DNA from: Microbacterium laevaniformans
GTDB lineage: Bacteria; Actinomycetota; Actinomycetes; Actinomycetales; Microbacteriaceae
Assembly: GCF_016907555.1 (NCBI RefSeq)
Contig: NZ_JAFBCE010000001.1
Location: 1-64,000, forward strand
Length of the DNA stretch: 64,000 nt
Reading direction: 5' to 3'
Below the pieces are notes generated by a model. The model had not been told where the DNA came from. It did no database searches and saw only the letters and a list, made by a program, of their open reading frames with translations. A program made the position numbers and the translations under genes. Below are positions 1 through 9,673 of the stretch, one piece after another (position 1 is the first letter of the stretch; each line of letters starts with the position of its first letter).

Positions 1-1771
1 CCCCGCCGAGCCACAGCAGCAGCACGCCGATGTCCGTGCCCACACGGGCGAGGTCACCGCCGTACATCAGCTGGCGCATCGCGTCGACCACGTAGCCCAT
101 CGGCAGCACGTGGTGCAGTGCCGCCAGCGGTGCCGGCAGCGTCTGCCAGGGGAAGGTGCCTCCCGCCGTCACGAGCTGCAGCACCATCAGCACGAGACCG
201 ACGAACTGGCCCACCGAGCCCAGCCAGACGTTCAGCGCCAGGATGATCGCCGCGTAGGTGAAGGAGGCGAGCATCAGGATGCCGAGAGTGCCGAGTGGGT
301 TCGCGAACCGGAAGCCGAGGGCGAACGACAGCACGCCGAACAGCGCGACCATGCCGACGCTGCCCAGGAGAGCCGGGGTGAGCCAGCCCGCGATGGTGAC
401 TCGGACCGGTGAGCGCAGCGCCGTGACCGCTCGGCGCGAGATCGGCTTGACGATGAGGAAGAGGGCGTAGATGCCGATCCAGCCGGCGAGTGCGGCGAAG
501 AACGGCGCGAGCCCGGCACCGTAATCGCCCGCGGAGGTCTGCGCACTCGAACTCACCGCGACCGGATCGGCGATGGTCTTCGCCTGGGCGCCGCGGGTCG
601 CGGCATCCGTGTCGGGAATCGCCTGCACCCCCGAAGCCAGACCGTCGCGCAGCTGCGACGCGCCGCCGGCGACCTGGCCGGCACCGGACGCGAGGGTCGC
701 CGCGCCGGCCGCGGCCTGGTCGGCGCCGTCGCGGAGCGAGCCGGCGCCGCCCGCGACCTGCGTCGCCCCGGCGGAGACCTGCGCGGCGCCGGAGGCGACC
801 TGCGCTGCCCCGGACGCCAGCTGATCGACCTGTGACACCGCCGCCTGAAGACGGTTGTTGCCGGTCACCGCGGCGTCGCCGATGGGATCCAGCGCGGCGA
901 GCACCTGGTCGATCGTGGCCTGGTCGACGCCGCGGTCGGCCAGCAGCGTCGCGATGTCGGCGCGAGCTTGCGGGAGGGCGGCGACCACCTGCTGCCCCGC
1001 GGATGCCGCGCGATCGGCGTACCCGTCGAGCGTCGCCGTCCCCGCCGAGACGCGACGGGCGCCGTCGGCGACCTGCGCGGCGCCCGCGGCGACCTGGCTG
1101 GCGCCGTCGGTGAGCGTTCCCGCGCCCTGCGCCAGTGCGGCGGTGCCCTGCGCCAGTGTCGTGCTGCCTCCGGCGACCTGGGCGGCCCCGTCTGCGAGGG
1201 TCGTGGCGCCGTCGGACGCCTGCACGAGCTGGGCGCGGATGTCGGCGAGCCCTCCCAACAAGCGCGAAGCCGCCTCCTGGCCGACGAGCTCGGCGACCGA
1301 GCGGCGGATCTTCTCGACGGCCTGGGTGCCGATGGTCGATGCGAGGTAGTTGTTGGCGTCGTTGGTCTGCAGGCCGATGGTCGCCTGGCGCGGTGCGGAG
1401 CCGCCGGAGGAGACGAGGGCCGCGGAGAAGTCCGAGGGGATCGTGACGATGAAGTCGACCGTCCCCTCGTGCAGGGCGGTTGCGGCGTCCGCCTCGCTCA
1501 TGGCACGCCAATCGAACGCGTGACCGTCGATCAGCTGCTGTGAGACCTGGCTGCCGTACTGCGCCGCATCGCCGCCGGTCCCCGACCCCTCGTCGAGATC
1601 GACCAGCGCGACGGGAACCTCGGAGAAATGCCCGTACGGGTCCTGGTTGGCCCACAGGTACAGGCCGCCGTAGAGCACGGGGACGAGCATGAGCGCGATG
1701 AGGGCGATGACCGACATTCGCGTGGCCGTCAGGCGCCGCAGCTCGGCAGCGATCATGGCAGGGATCTTCAT
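1..1771 (-). CDS. YhgE/Pip family membrane protein, 3' end cut by window
   Basis: About 590 codons are visible and the frame is still open at the window edge. The product begins MKIPAMIAAELRRLTATR followed by a hydrophobic helix, then an extracellular domain of about 320 residues rich in repeated GAxQVAxGAxQV units, and a C-terminal block of several hydrophobic helices ending near ALHHVLPMGYVVDAMRQ. This is the architecture of YhgE/Pip (phage infection protein) and ABC-2-like membrane proteins. The ATG overlaps the stop of the upstream ATPase-like gene (ATGA), so the two are translationally coupled in the tetR operon. The family is linked in other species to export and to phage or type VII-related surface functions. 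The substrate here is unknown. Confidence 0.85.
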   Translation of the reverse strand, partial: MKIPAMIAAELRRLTATRMSVIALIALMLVPVLYGGLYLWANQDPYGHFSEVPVALVDLDEGSGTGGDAAQYGSQVSQQLIDGHAFDWRAMSEADAATALHEGTVDFIVTIPSDFSAALVSSGGSAPRQATIGLQTNDANNYLASTIGTQAVEKIRRSVAELVGQEAASRLLGGLADIRAQLVQASDGATTLADGAAQVAGGSTTLAQGTAALAQGAGTLTDGASQVAAGAAQVADGARRVSAGTATLDGYADRAASAGQQVVAALPQARADIATLLADRGVDQATIDQVLAALDPIGDAAVTGNNRLQAAVSQVDQLASGAAQVASGAAQVSAGATQVAGGAGSLRDGADQAAAGAATLASGAGQVAGGASQLRDGLASGVQAIPDTDAATRGAQAKTIADPVAVSSSAQTSAGDYGAGLAPFFAALAGWIGIYALFLIVKPISRRAVTALRSPVRVTIAGWLTPALLGSVGMVALFGVLSFALGFRFANPLGTLGILMLASFTYAAIILALNVWLGSVGQFVGLVLMVLQLVTAGGTFPWQTLPAPLAALHHVLPMGYVVDAMRQLMYGGDLARVGTDIGVLLLWLGG

Positions 1772-2463
1772 CGGTGGCCTCCGGCCAGGGGTGCGGTGGT
1801 GCGCAGGCGCACACGGCTGGGCTTGAGGACGCGGGCCCTGGAGGGACGCTGCGTGAGGGATGCCGAGGAGTCGGCGAGGGCGGCGGCCGCCGCCTCGCCG
1901 GCGATCACGAGGACGGCGAACCCGCGCTCGGCGAACTCCTCGGCGAGCTCCCACCACTGCGCGGGGTCACCGCCGTGGCGGTCGGGCGAGACAAGCACGA
2001 GACCGTCGACGCCGGGACGCGCCGACGCGAGCTCGAGGAGGATCCTCAGGCGATGCGACGGCGCGAGGTCGGCGATCGGCAGCCGCGCGAAGGAGCGGAG
2101 GTTGTGATCGTCGAGCCAGCGTCGCGCGGACAGCGGATCGGAGGCGAGACCCGCGAACATGAGCTCTTCCGCGACGACTCCGGCGACGGCGATGTTCGGC
2201 GCCGGCTCGCTGACGTCGGGAGCATCGATCAGGGCGACACGACGGCGCAGCGCGTTGCGGGCGCGGCGATCGGTGGCGTCGTCGAGTGCGACGGTGCCGG
2301 CATCCGGGCGCATGCGCCCCGACGCGATGAGGCCCAACACCGTGGGGCGCTGCTCCGTCTCGGCCACCGCGAGGGTGGCGCGGCCGCTGCGATAGGTGAG
2401 ACTCGTCGTGCCCAAGGCCTCGCCGCGGCGCCCCTTCTGCACCTCATCCAGACGCACGCGCAT
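1768..2463 (-). CDS. ABC-transporter ATPase-like protein with degenerate nucleotide site
   Basis: A 231-residue protein beginning MRVRLDEVQKGRRGEALG. Its length and the run of core strands (TVLGLIASGRMRPDAGTVAL, RRRVALIDAPD, PGVDGLVLVSPDR) resemble a small ABC ATPase. However, the Walker A position reads ETEQRPTVLG instead of GxxGxGKST, and no LSGGQ or clear Walker B acidic pair is visible. It overlaps tetR by one base (TGATG) and the YhgE gene by four, so it is the middle gene of a three-gene operon. I infer a non-hydrolysing partner or regulatory subunit of the YhgE protein. A relict ATPase is the alternative. A longer frame exists upstream but is antisense-like and unnecessary. Confidence 0.6.
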   Translation of the reverse strand: MRVRLDEVQKGRRGEALGTTSLTYRSGRATLAVAETEQRPTVLGLIASGRMRPDAGTVALDDATDRRARNALRRRVALIDAPDVSEPAPNIAVAGVVAEELMFAGLASDPLSARRWLDDHNLRSFARLPIADLAPSHRLRILLELASARPGVDGLVLVSPDRHGGDPAQWWELAEEFAERGFAVLVIAGEAAAAALADSSASLTQRPSRARVLKPSRVRLRTTAPLAGGHR

Positions 2464-3089
2464 CAGTTCGCCTCCAGCACATCGGGGTGGGCGTTCAGCA
2501 GCGCCTCGGACTCGCGCCACGAGAGCCCGGCGATGCTCAGGACGGCGCGGACGGCGATCGAGGTCGCGATCGGCGACGAGGCGTCGATGCGGCTGACCGC
2601 GGCGCGCGCCGTCTCTTCGATGAGACGGGCGAGAGTGGGGGCGGCCATGTCGACGCGGAGGGTCCCGTCGTCCTGACCGGCGCGGACGACACCGACGAGC
2701 GCGCGTCGCAGGGGTGCGAGTGCGGTGGCGGTCTGCTCGAGGCGGGTGTCGTCGAGCGCGAGCGCGGCGGCCACCTGCACGTGGGCGGCCTCCGCCCACA
2801 GGGCCGCCGTCAAGCGTGCGAGAGCGAGCGGGGGATGCGGCTCGTGGAGCGACGAGGCGATCGCATTGAAGCGCTGGGCGCCCGCGGCGATGAGCTCCGT
2901 GAGCAGCGCCTGGCGGTCGTCGAAGTGTCCGTACAGTGCGCGCCGTGACAACCCGGCGGCGCGGGCGATCTGGTCGATCGAGGCGGACGGGTCGAGCGCC
3001 AGGGTGGTCGCAGCCGCCTGCAGGATGCCGGCACGGTTGGCGGCGGCATCCTTTCGGGGGCGGCGAAGGGGTGCGGTGGTGGTGGTCAC
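2463..3089 (-). CDS. TetR/AcrR family transcriptional regulator
   Basis: A 208-residue protein. Residues about 15-65 form a TetR helix-turn-helix (NRAGILQAAATTLAL, then SIDQIARAAGLSRRALYGHF), followed by a variable helical ligand-binding domain. It is the first gene of the operon with the degenerate ATPase and YhgE/Pip genes. The GTG start lies 6 bases after a TACACT -10 box, implying a leaderless message. A perfect 10+10 bp inverted repeat covers the -35 and spacer, so autorepression is likely. TetR regulators next to membrane export genes usually respond to a small toxic or lipid-like ligand; none can be named here. Confidence 0.92.
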   Translation of the reverse strand: MTTTTAPLRRPRKDAAANRAGILQAAATTLALDPSASIDQIARAAGLSRRALYGHFDDRQALLTELIAAGAQRFNAIASSLHEPHPPLALARLTAALWAEAAHVQVAAALALDDTRLEQTATALAPLRRALVGVVRAGQDDGTLRVDMAAPTLARLIEETARAAVSRIDASSPIATSIAVRAVLSIAGLSWRESEALLNAHPDVLEAN

Positions 3090-3095
3090 CCGGTC

Positions 3096-3124
3096 AGTGT
3101 ATTAACTTGCACATCGGTGTGCAA
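3096..3124 (-). promoter_or_regulatory. Promoter of the tetR operon (leaderless)
   Basis: On the minus strand TTGCAC (3124-3119), a 17-bp spacer and TACACT (3101-3096) form a good SigA-type promoter. Only six bases separate the -10 box from the GTG at 3089, so transcription should start at or next to the start codon. Confidence 0.75.
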
Positions 3125-3127
3125 GTT
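3104..3127. promoter_or_regulatory. TetR operator, 24-bp inverted repeat
   Basis: Perfect arms AACTTGCACA and TGTGCAAGTT are separated by TCGG. The site overlaps the -35 box and most of the spacer of the promoter above, and is directly upstream of a tetR gene, which is the classic layout for autorepression. Confidence 0.8.
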
Positions 3128-3154
3128 TCGCGAGATGTCAGTCGGAACGCAGGC

Positions 3155-4617
<1,463 letters not shown>

Positions 4618-4707
4618 GGCGGCGGTGCAACCTGCGGGTGCGGGCTCTCACGGCCGCGGGGGTCACCGGATTCGCATAGCCACGCATCCATCCACTACGT
4701 TCTGCCC

Positions 4708-5167
4708 GTGCCGTTCGACCTGACGTTCCAGAACACCGGCACCGGCTTCCTCACCGTCTCGGAACTCACGACACGCTTCCGGCGCAGCTGAACTACCTGG
4801 CGACGCCGGCGCCCGTGTTCACGAAGCAGGCCGACGGTCTTCTCTCCGACAAGGTCACGGTGGGTCTCAGCCCCGACGGGCGCACGGTCACGTTCACGTG
4901 GCCGTCGGACGGCAACCGCATGAAGCCCGGCGAGGTGTTCAAGGTCCGCCTCTTCCTCGAGCTGCAGCCGGCCACTCCGCCGACCCGGCCAGCGTGGTCA
5001 TCGGCGCCGACACGACGATCGCGATCGGCGTCGACAACCGCTTCGACAAGCCGTTGCCCGCGACCGGTGGCAGCTCCGCGCTCGTGCTCGGGGTGTCCGG
5101 CTTCGGTATCGCGGGTGTGATCGTCGGCATCGTGCTGCTGACGCGCCGCCGCCGCCGCGAGGTCTGA
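4708..5167 (+). pseudogene. Remnant of an LPXTG cell-wall surface protein
   Basis: Three frames are needed to read it. The first, from about 4708, gives VPFDLTFQNTGTGFLTV, typical of repetitive Actinobacterial surface domains. A one-base shift near 4770 continues as DTLPAQLNYLATPAPVFTKQ to about 4975. A second break leads into a frame ending DKPLPATGG, a hydrophobic helix and RRRRREV at 5167. LPATG, helix and positive tail are a sortase anchor. No signal peptide is present, so this is the 3' part of a larger gene with two frameshifts or deletions. Sequencing error could explain one shift but not the missing 5' end. Confidence 0.75.
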
Positions 5168-5249
5168 CGGATGCGCCCGGCGGGGCGGGCGTGATGATCG
5201 CCCGCCCGCCCCGCCCGCGCAGCGTCGGAGCGCAGCACGGGCTGCTCGA

Positions 5250-5255
5250 TAGGAT
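5250..5255 (+). promoter_or_regulatory. Candidate purA -10 box
   Basis: TAGGAT lies 69 bases before the purA ATG, giving a leader of about 60 nt. No convincing -35 box is seen, so this is tentative. Confidence 0.35.
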
Positions 5256-5324
5256 GGGGTGTACCGGCATTCCCGGTGCAACCGTCCGATATGCGCCAGA
5301 AGGCCGAAAACGGGGGAGCAGTCC

Positions 5325-6611
5325 ATGCCAGGCATCGTGATCGTCGGCGTCCAGTGGGGAGACGAAGGCAAGGGCAAGGCCACCGATCTTCTCGGTGAGC
5401 GCACCGACTGGGTCGTCAAATTCAACGGCGGCAACAACGCCGGTCACACCGTCGTCATCGGCGATGAGAAGTACGCGCTGCACCTGCTGCCCTCCGGCAT
5501 CCTGTCGCCCGGCGTGAACGCCGTCATCGGCAACGGCGTCGTCGTCGACCTCGAGGTGCTGTTCGCCGAGCTGGAGGCGCTCAACGCCCGGGGCCTCGAC
5601 ACGTCGCGCTTGAAGATCAGCGCCAACGCACACGTGATCACGCAGTATCACCGCACCCTCGACAAGGTCACCGAGCGCTTCCTCGGCAAGCGCATGATCG
5701 GTACGACCGGGCGCGGCATCGGTCCGACCTACGCCGACAAGATCAATCGCGTCGGCATCCGCATTCAGGACCTCTTCGACGAGAACATCCTGCGCCAGAA
5801 GGTCGAGGGTGCGCTCGATCAGAAGAACCACCTGCTGGTCAAGGTCTTCAACCGCCGTGCCATCACCGTCGACGAGGTCGTCGACGATCTGCTCTCCTAC
5901 GTCGAGCGCCTGCGCCCCATGGTCTGCGACACCGGGCTGCTGCTCAGTCGGGCATTGGATGCCGGTGACGTCGTCGTCTTCGAGGGCGGCCAGGCCACGA
6001 TGCTCGACGTGGACCACGGCACGTACCCGTTCGTGACCTCCTCCTCCGCCACCGCCGGCGGCGCCTCGACCGGTTCGGGCGTCGGCCCCAACCGCCTCGA
6101 CCGCATCGTCGGCATCGTCAAGGCCTACACGACACGCGTGGGCTCCGGCCCGTTCCCGACGGAGCTGTTCGACGACAAGGGCGAGTGGCTGCGCAAGCGC
6201 GGCTTCGAGTTCGGCACGACGACGGGTCGGCCCCGCCGCGTGGGCTGGTACGACGCGCCGATCACGCGCTACGCGACCCGCATCAACGGCATCACCGACC
6301 TCGTCCTCACCAAGCTCGACATCCTCACCGGACTCGAGCAGATCCCCGTGTGCGTCGCATACGACGTGGACGGCGAGCGGTTCGATGAGGTCCCGGTCAA
6401 TCAGAGCGACTTCCACCACGCGACCCCGATCTTCGAGTACTTCCCGGGCTGGCAGGACGACATCTCCGGCGCACGGAGCTTCGAGGACCTGCCCGTCCCG
6501 GCGCAGGAGTACGTGCTGGCTCTCGAGGCGATGAGCGGCACGCGCATCTCGGTGATCGGCGTGGGGCCCGCCCGTGACGCGGTCATCGTGCGTCACGATC
6601 TCGTCGACTGA
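5325..6611 (+). CDS. purA: Adenylosuccinate synthetase
   Basis: A 428-residue enzyme that makes adenylosuccinate from IMP, aspartate and GTP, the first step from IMP to AMP. The N-terminus carries WGDEGKGK with catalytic Asp13, and GHT with His41. [13 protein letters not shown] marks the C-terminal region. The ATG at 5325 is chosen because it follows GGGGGAG at good spacing; a longer in-frame extension upstream lacks family sequence. It stands alone with a leader of about 60 nt. The GTG of the broken lactonase gene follows its stop by one base, so the two were once co-transcribed. Confidence 0.97.
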   Translation: MPGIVIVGVQWGDEGKGKATDLLGERTDWVVKFNGGNNAGHTVVIGDEKYALHLLPSGILSPGVNAVIGNGVVVDLEVLFAELEALNARGLDTSRLKISANAHVITQYHRTLDKVTERFLGKRMIGTTGRGIGPTYADKINRVGIRIQDLFDENILRQKVEGALDQKNHLLVKVFNRRAITVDEVVDDLLSYVERLRPMVCDTGLLLSRALDAGDVVVFEGGQATMLDVDHGTYPFVTSSSATAGGASTGSGVGPNRLDRIVGIVKAYTTRVGSGPFPTELFDDKGEWLRKRGFEFGTTTGRPRRVGWYDAPITRYATRINGITDLVLTKLDILTGLEQIPVCVAYDVDGERFDEVPVNQSDFHHATPIFEYFPGWQDDISGARSFEDLPVPAQEYVLALEAMSGTRISVIGVGPARDAVIVRHDLVD

Positions 6612-6612
6612 G

Positions 6613-7347
6613 GTGCGCTTCTTCCTCGGCGGATACTCCGCCGATATGGGCGGCCGCGCGGAGGGCGTCGGAACGCTCCTGGCGGGCAACGCCGATGACG
6701 TGTCGGCCGGCGGAGAGCTCGCCCGGCGCACGGAGGTCGCGGTGCGCGCCGACTCGCCGTCGTGGCTCGCGTGGCATCCGACCCTTCCCGTCGTCTACGC
6801 GGCACTCGAGGGGCGCGGTGTGGTGCAGGCCTATCGCCGCATCGGCGACGAGAGGTTCGTTCCGCACGGGGGTGCGCTGGAAGCCGGCGAGGCCGTCTGC
6901 CACATCGCTGTCGCAGCAGACGCGACTGTCGCGCGCGCACCACGTGCGCTTCCTCCCGCGCGACACGATCGCGACGACCGATCTCGGGCTCGATCTGGTG
7001 CGGTTCTGGCGGGGTGACCCGGCGCGGGGCTCGCACGACGTCGCGCTTGCGCGGGAGACCGGGCCGCGCCACAGTCGATGGCATCCCTCCGAGCATCTGT
7101 TCGTGGTGACCGAGCTGTCGAACGAGCTCTACGCACTGGCCCACGATGCGAGCGGGCAGTGGCGGGTCGTCGCCGGGGCGTGGACTGGCCGCGGCATCAC
7201 GTCGTCGTGCGCGACACCCTCCTCGTGGCGGGTCAGCGCTCCGACGAGATCGCCGCGCTCACGCTGGATGAGCGCACCGGGGTGCCGGGGCGCGCCCGAC
7301 GCCGCGTGGACGCCCCCTCGCCCACCTGCCTGCTCGCGGCATCCTGA
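6613..7347 (+). pseudogene. Decayed lactonase / 6-phosphogluconolactonase-like gene
   Basis: The GTG one base after the purA stop opens VRFFLGGYSADMGGRAEG, the first blade of the lactonase beta-propeller family (YbhE/Pgl-like). The frame holds to about 6930 (EAVCHIAVAAD), switches to another frame (VRFLPRDTIATTDLGLDLV ... HLFVVTELSNELYALAHD) to about 7190, then returns (TLLVAGQRSDEIAALTLDE) to the stop. The total of about 245 readable residues is well short of the usual 330-350, so segments are missing as well as two frameshifts. It is almost certainly non-functional unless the assembly is poor here. Confidence 0.8.
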
Positions 7348-7388
7348 GGTCGCCGCCGAGGGCCGCCGGGTCGGGAAGCCGATGGGGC

Positions 7389-8579
7389 TCAGGTCGCAGC
7401 ATCCTGCTTGGGGATGAAGACCTTCTTGATGATCAGCAGGATGGAGGCGGTCACGGGAATCGCGACGAGGGCGCCGAGCAGACCCATGAGCGTGCCGCCC
7501 ACGAGGGCGCCGATCACCACGAGTGCGCCGGGCACGGCGATGGCCTTGTTCATCACCTTCGGGGTGAGCACGTATGCCTCGAGCTGCATGTAGACCAGAT
7601 ATGCGACGGCGAAGATCAGCGCCGACAGGGGGCTGGCGAAGAGGGCGACCACCGAGGCGATGCCCCAGAACAGCACCGTACCGACGAGCGGGATGATCGT
7701 GAGGCAGAAGGCGACCACGGCCATCAGGGCGGGGAACGGCAGACCCAGCACCGTGTAGAGGATGAAGCTCACCACGGCGTTGAAGAAGGCGAGCACCACC
7801 ATGCCGCCCAGGTAGCCACCGACGGACTCGGTGATCTGCTCGGTCAGGTCGGCGGTCAGTGAGCGACTGCGCGCGGGCATCAGGCGGTAGAACGCCTGCT
7901 TGATCTCGGGCAGCGAGGCGAGGAAGTACAGGCTCAGCACGATGATGATGATCATCCCGGAGATCGTCGTGCCGATGGAGATGCCGATCTGCAGCACGCC
8001 TCCGCCGATCGCCGCGAGATGGCCCGGGTCGGTGAGGAACTTCTGCACCTCGGCGACGATCGCGGGCACCTGGTCGCCGAACTGATCGCGGGCCCAGTGG
8101 TAGAGGTCGGTCTGCTGGAAGGACGTCACGAGGGTGGGAACGTCCGTGATGAACTGGGCGATCTGGCGCACCACCGTCGGCACGATGAGCCACAGAACCG
8201 CGACCAGCAGCAGCGCGAGGGCGAAGTAGACGATCACGATCGCCCACGCGCGGCCGACTCCGTGCCGCTGCAGTCGCTGCACGACGGGGTTGAGCCCGAG
8301 GGCGACGAACAGGGCGAAGGCGACGTAGATCCACACCGTGACCAGGCTCGTGACGGCCATGCCCAGAAGGATCGCCACCAGCCCGCCCAGCGTCAGGAAG
8401 AAGCCCACGGCGAAGGGGCGGGTCAGGGTCGTCCACACCGGGCGCCCCGTGTGTGAGCGGTGCACATGAGCATCGGGTGACGCCGCGCTGTCGGCCGGCT
8501 TCGCGCGGCCGGAATCCGCCGCGGTCTTCGTTCCGCGCCGGAGCGAACGCGAGCGGGGCTCGTTCGATGCTGCTGCCAT
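7389..8579 (-). CDS. AI-2E family transporter
   Basis: A 396-residue inner-membrane protein with a hydrophilic N-terminal 45 residues and about eight hydrophobic helices, including paired N-terminal helices (VGFFLTLGGLVAILLGMAV) and the family's C-terminal run GALVVIGALVGGTLMGLLGA. Members were first named for autoinducer-2 export, but many act as Na+/H+ antiporters or are unassigned, so the substrate is open. ATG 8579 is preferred over the in-frame GTG at 8585 because TAGAGT ends exactly six bases before the ATG. It is convergent with the upstream pseudogene and divergent from chorismate mutase. Confidence 0.85.
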   Translation of the reverse strand: MAAASNEPRSRSLRRGTKTAADSGRAKPADSAASPDAHVHRSHTGRPVWTTLTRPFAVGFFLTLGGLVAILLGMAVTSLVTVWIYVAFALFVALGLNPVVQRLQRHGVGRAWAIVIVYFALALLLVAVLWLIVPTVVRQIAQFITDVPTLVTSFQQTDLYHWARDQFGDQVPAIVAEVQKFLTDPGHLAAIGGGVLQIGISIGTTISGMIIIIVLSLYFLASLPEIKQAFYRLMPARSRSLTADLTEQITESVGGYLGGMVVLAFFNAVVSFILYTVLGLPFPALMAVVAFCLTIIPLVGTVLFWGIASVVALFASPLSALIFAVAYLVYMQLEAYVLTPKVMNKAIAVPGALVVIGALVGGTLMGLLGALVAIPVTASILLIIKKVFIPKQDAAT

Positions 8580-8585
8580 GGTCAC

Positions 8586-8591
8586 ACTCTA
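8586..8591 (-). promoter_or_regulatory. -10 box, leaderless AI-2E transporter gene
   Basis: TAGAGT on the minus strand, six bases before ATG 8579. No clear -35 box. It favours ATG 8579 over GTG 8585. Confidence 0.5.
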
Positions 8592-8651
8592 GGGCTGTCA
8601 GCGGATGCCGTCCGGAGAGGCGGTAATGTCGGCGAGGACGAGAGGAAGCCC

Positions 8652-8969
8652 ATGACTGACGCCGCCGTTCACCTGCAGCGTCTGCGTGCCAGCATCGACA
8701 ACATCGACGCGGCACTGATCTTCATGCTCGCCGAACGCTTCCGCTGCACCCAGCAGGTCGGGGTGCTCAAGGCGGAGCATCGGATGCCGGCATCCGACCC
8801 CGCTCGCGAGGAGCAGCAGATCGCCCGCCTGCGTCGGCTCGCTCTGGAGGCCGACCTCGATCCCGAGTTCGCCGAGAAGTGGTTCAACTTCGTCGTCGCC
8901 GAAGTGATCCGCCACCACACCGCGGCTGCCGCGGGCGACGGGGAGGCGACGACCAGCCCGTCGGACTAG
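8652..8969 (+). CDS. Chorismate mutase (AroQ type)
   Basis: A 105-residue all-helical protein matching the small AroQ-class chorismate mutase (RLRASIDNIDAALIFMLAERF, then QVGVLKAEHRMP, and a C-terminal VIRHH region). It would convert chorismate to prephenate for Phe/Tyr synthesis. No signal peptide is present, so it is cytoplasmic. The ATG follows AGAGGAAG, and a TAATGT -10-like box lies about 22 bases upstream of the start. It ends four bases inside the 3' end of the convergent permease gene. No other aromatic amino acid gene is nearby. Confidence 0.88.
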   Translation: MTDAAVHLQRLRASIDNIDAALIFMLAERFRCTQQVGVLKAEHRMPASDPAREEQQIARLRRLALEADLDPEFAEKWFNFVVAEVIRHHTAAAAGDGEATTSPSD

Positions 8970-9673
8970 GGCGTCGCGCGGCGCAGGGTCAGATAGCTCG
9001 ACCCGGCGAGAACGACGCACAGCACCAGGAGCCACAGCCCGAAGGTGAGCGGGGTCTGTGTTGCCAGCCACGCGCCCACGTCGCCCCACCAGCGTTGCCA
9101 CGTGATCAGGGCGACGGCGCCGATCAGCACCAGCCCGATCGCGCTCAGCACGGTCGTGACCATCGTGGGGCCGAAGCGCTTGTAGATCGTCGCGATCCAA
9201 AACCCGAGCAGGAAGAAGGACACGGTCACGGCGAAGAAGAACACCCACCCCTCGTACCAGGTGGCGTCTGTGATGCCCGGCAGATTGAACATGTACGACC
9301 CGACACCCCAGCCGTTCGTCGACGCCTCCGGGATGCGCAGCAGGCTGTAGACGGTCGCGAGTACCGCCCCTGCACCGGCGGCGATCGCGGTCGTGCCGAC
9401 GAAGAACGTCCGCCGGCTCACGCTCATCGCCTGCGAGAACGGGAAGGTGAGGGTCAGCGACTGGATGCCGATCGCGAGAAAGTACCACAGGGGCGCCTGG
9501 CCGGCGCCGTTGAACGACGAGCCCATCGCGGGGGCGGCCCCGATCGCGTTGGTGATGATCGCGGCGATCAGCCAGCTGATGACGAACGCCACGGCGGTGA
9601 TGATGAGCGGCACCCAGACGAACGTCTGCTTGTTGACCAGCTGCATGCGGGCGACGGCGAGCGTGCGGTTCAT
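8966..9673 (-). CDS. ABC-2 type permease
   Basis: A 235-residue membrane protein with about six hydrophobic helices (for example LIITAVAFVISWLIAAIIT, WVFFFAVTVSFFLLGFW, LVLIGAVALITW). It is the membrane partner of the ATPase encoded immediately upstream, with a four-base ATGA overlap, and of the GntR regulator. The trio resembles the YtrA-YtrB arrangement of Gram-positive bacteria, where GntR represses an ABC exporter induced by cell-envelope stress. The substrate is not predictable. The 3' end overlaps the convergent chorismate mutase gene by four bases, so no separate terminator fits between them. Confidence 0.85.
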   Translation of the reverse strand: MNRTLAVARMQLVNKQTFVWVPLIITAVAFVISWLIAAIITNAIGAAPAMGSSFNGAGQAPLWYFLAIGIQSLTLTFPFSQAMSVSRRTFFVGTTAIAAGAGAVLATVYSLLRIPEASTNGWGVGSYMFNLPGITDATWYEGWVFFFAVTVSFFLLGFWIATIYKRFGPTMVTTVLSAIGLVLIGAVALITWQRWWGDVGAWLATQTPLTFGLWLLVLCVVLAGSSYLTLRRATP

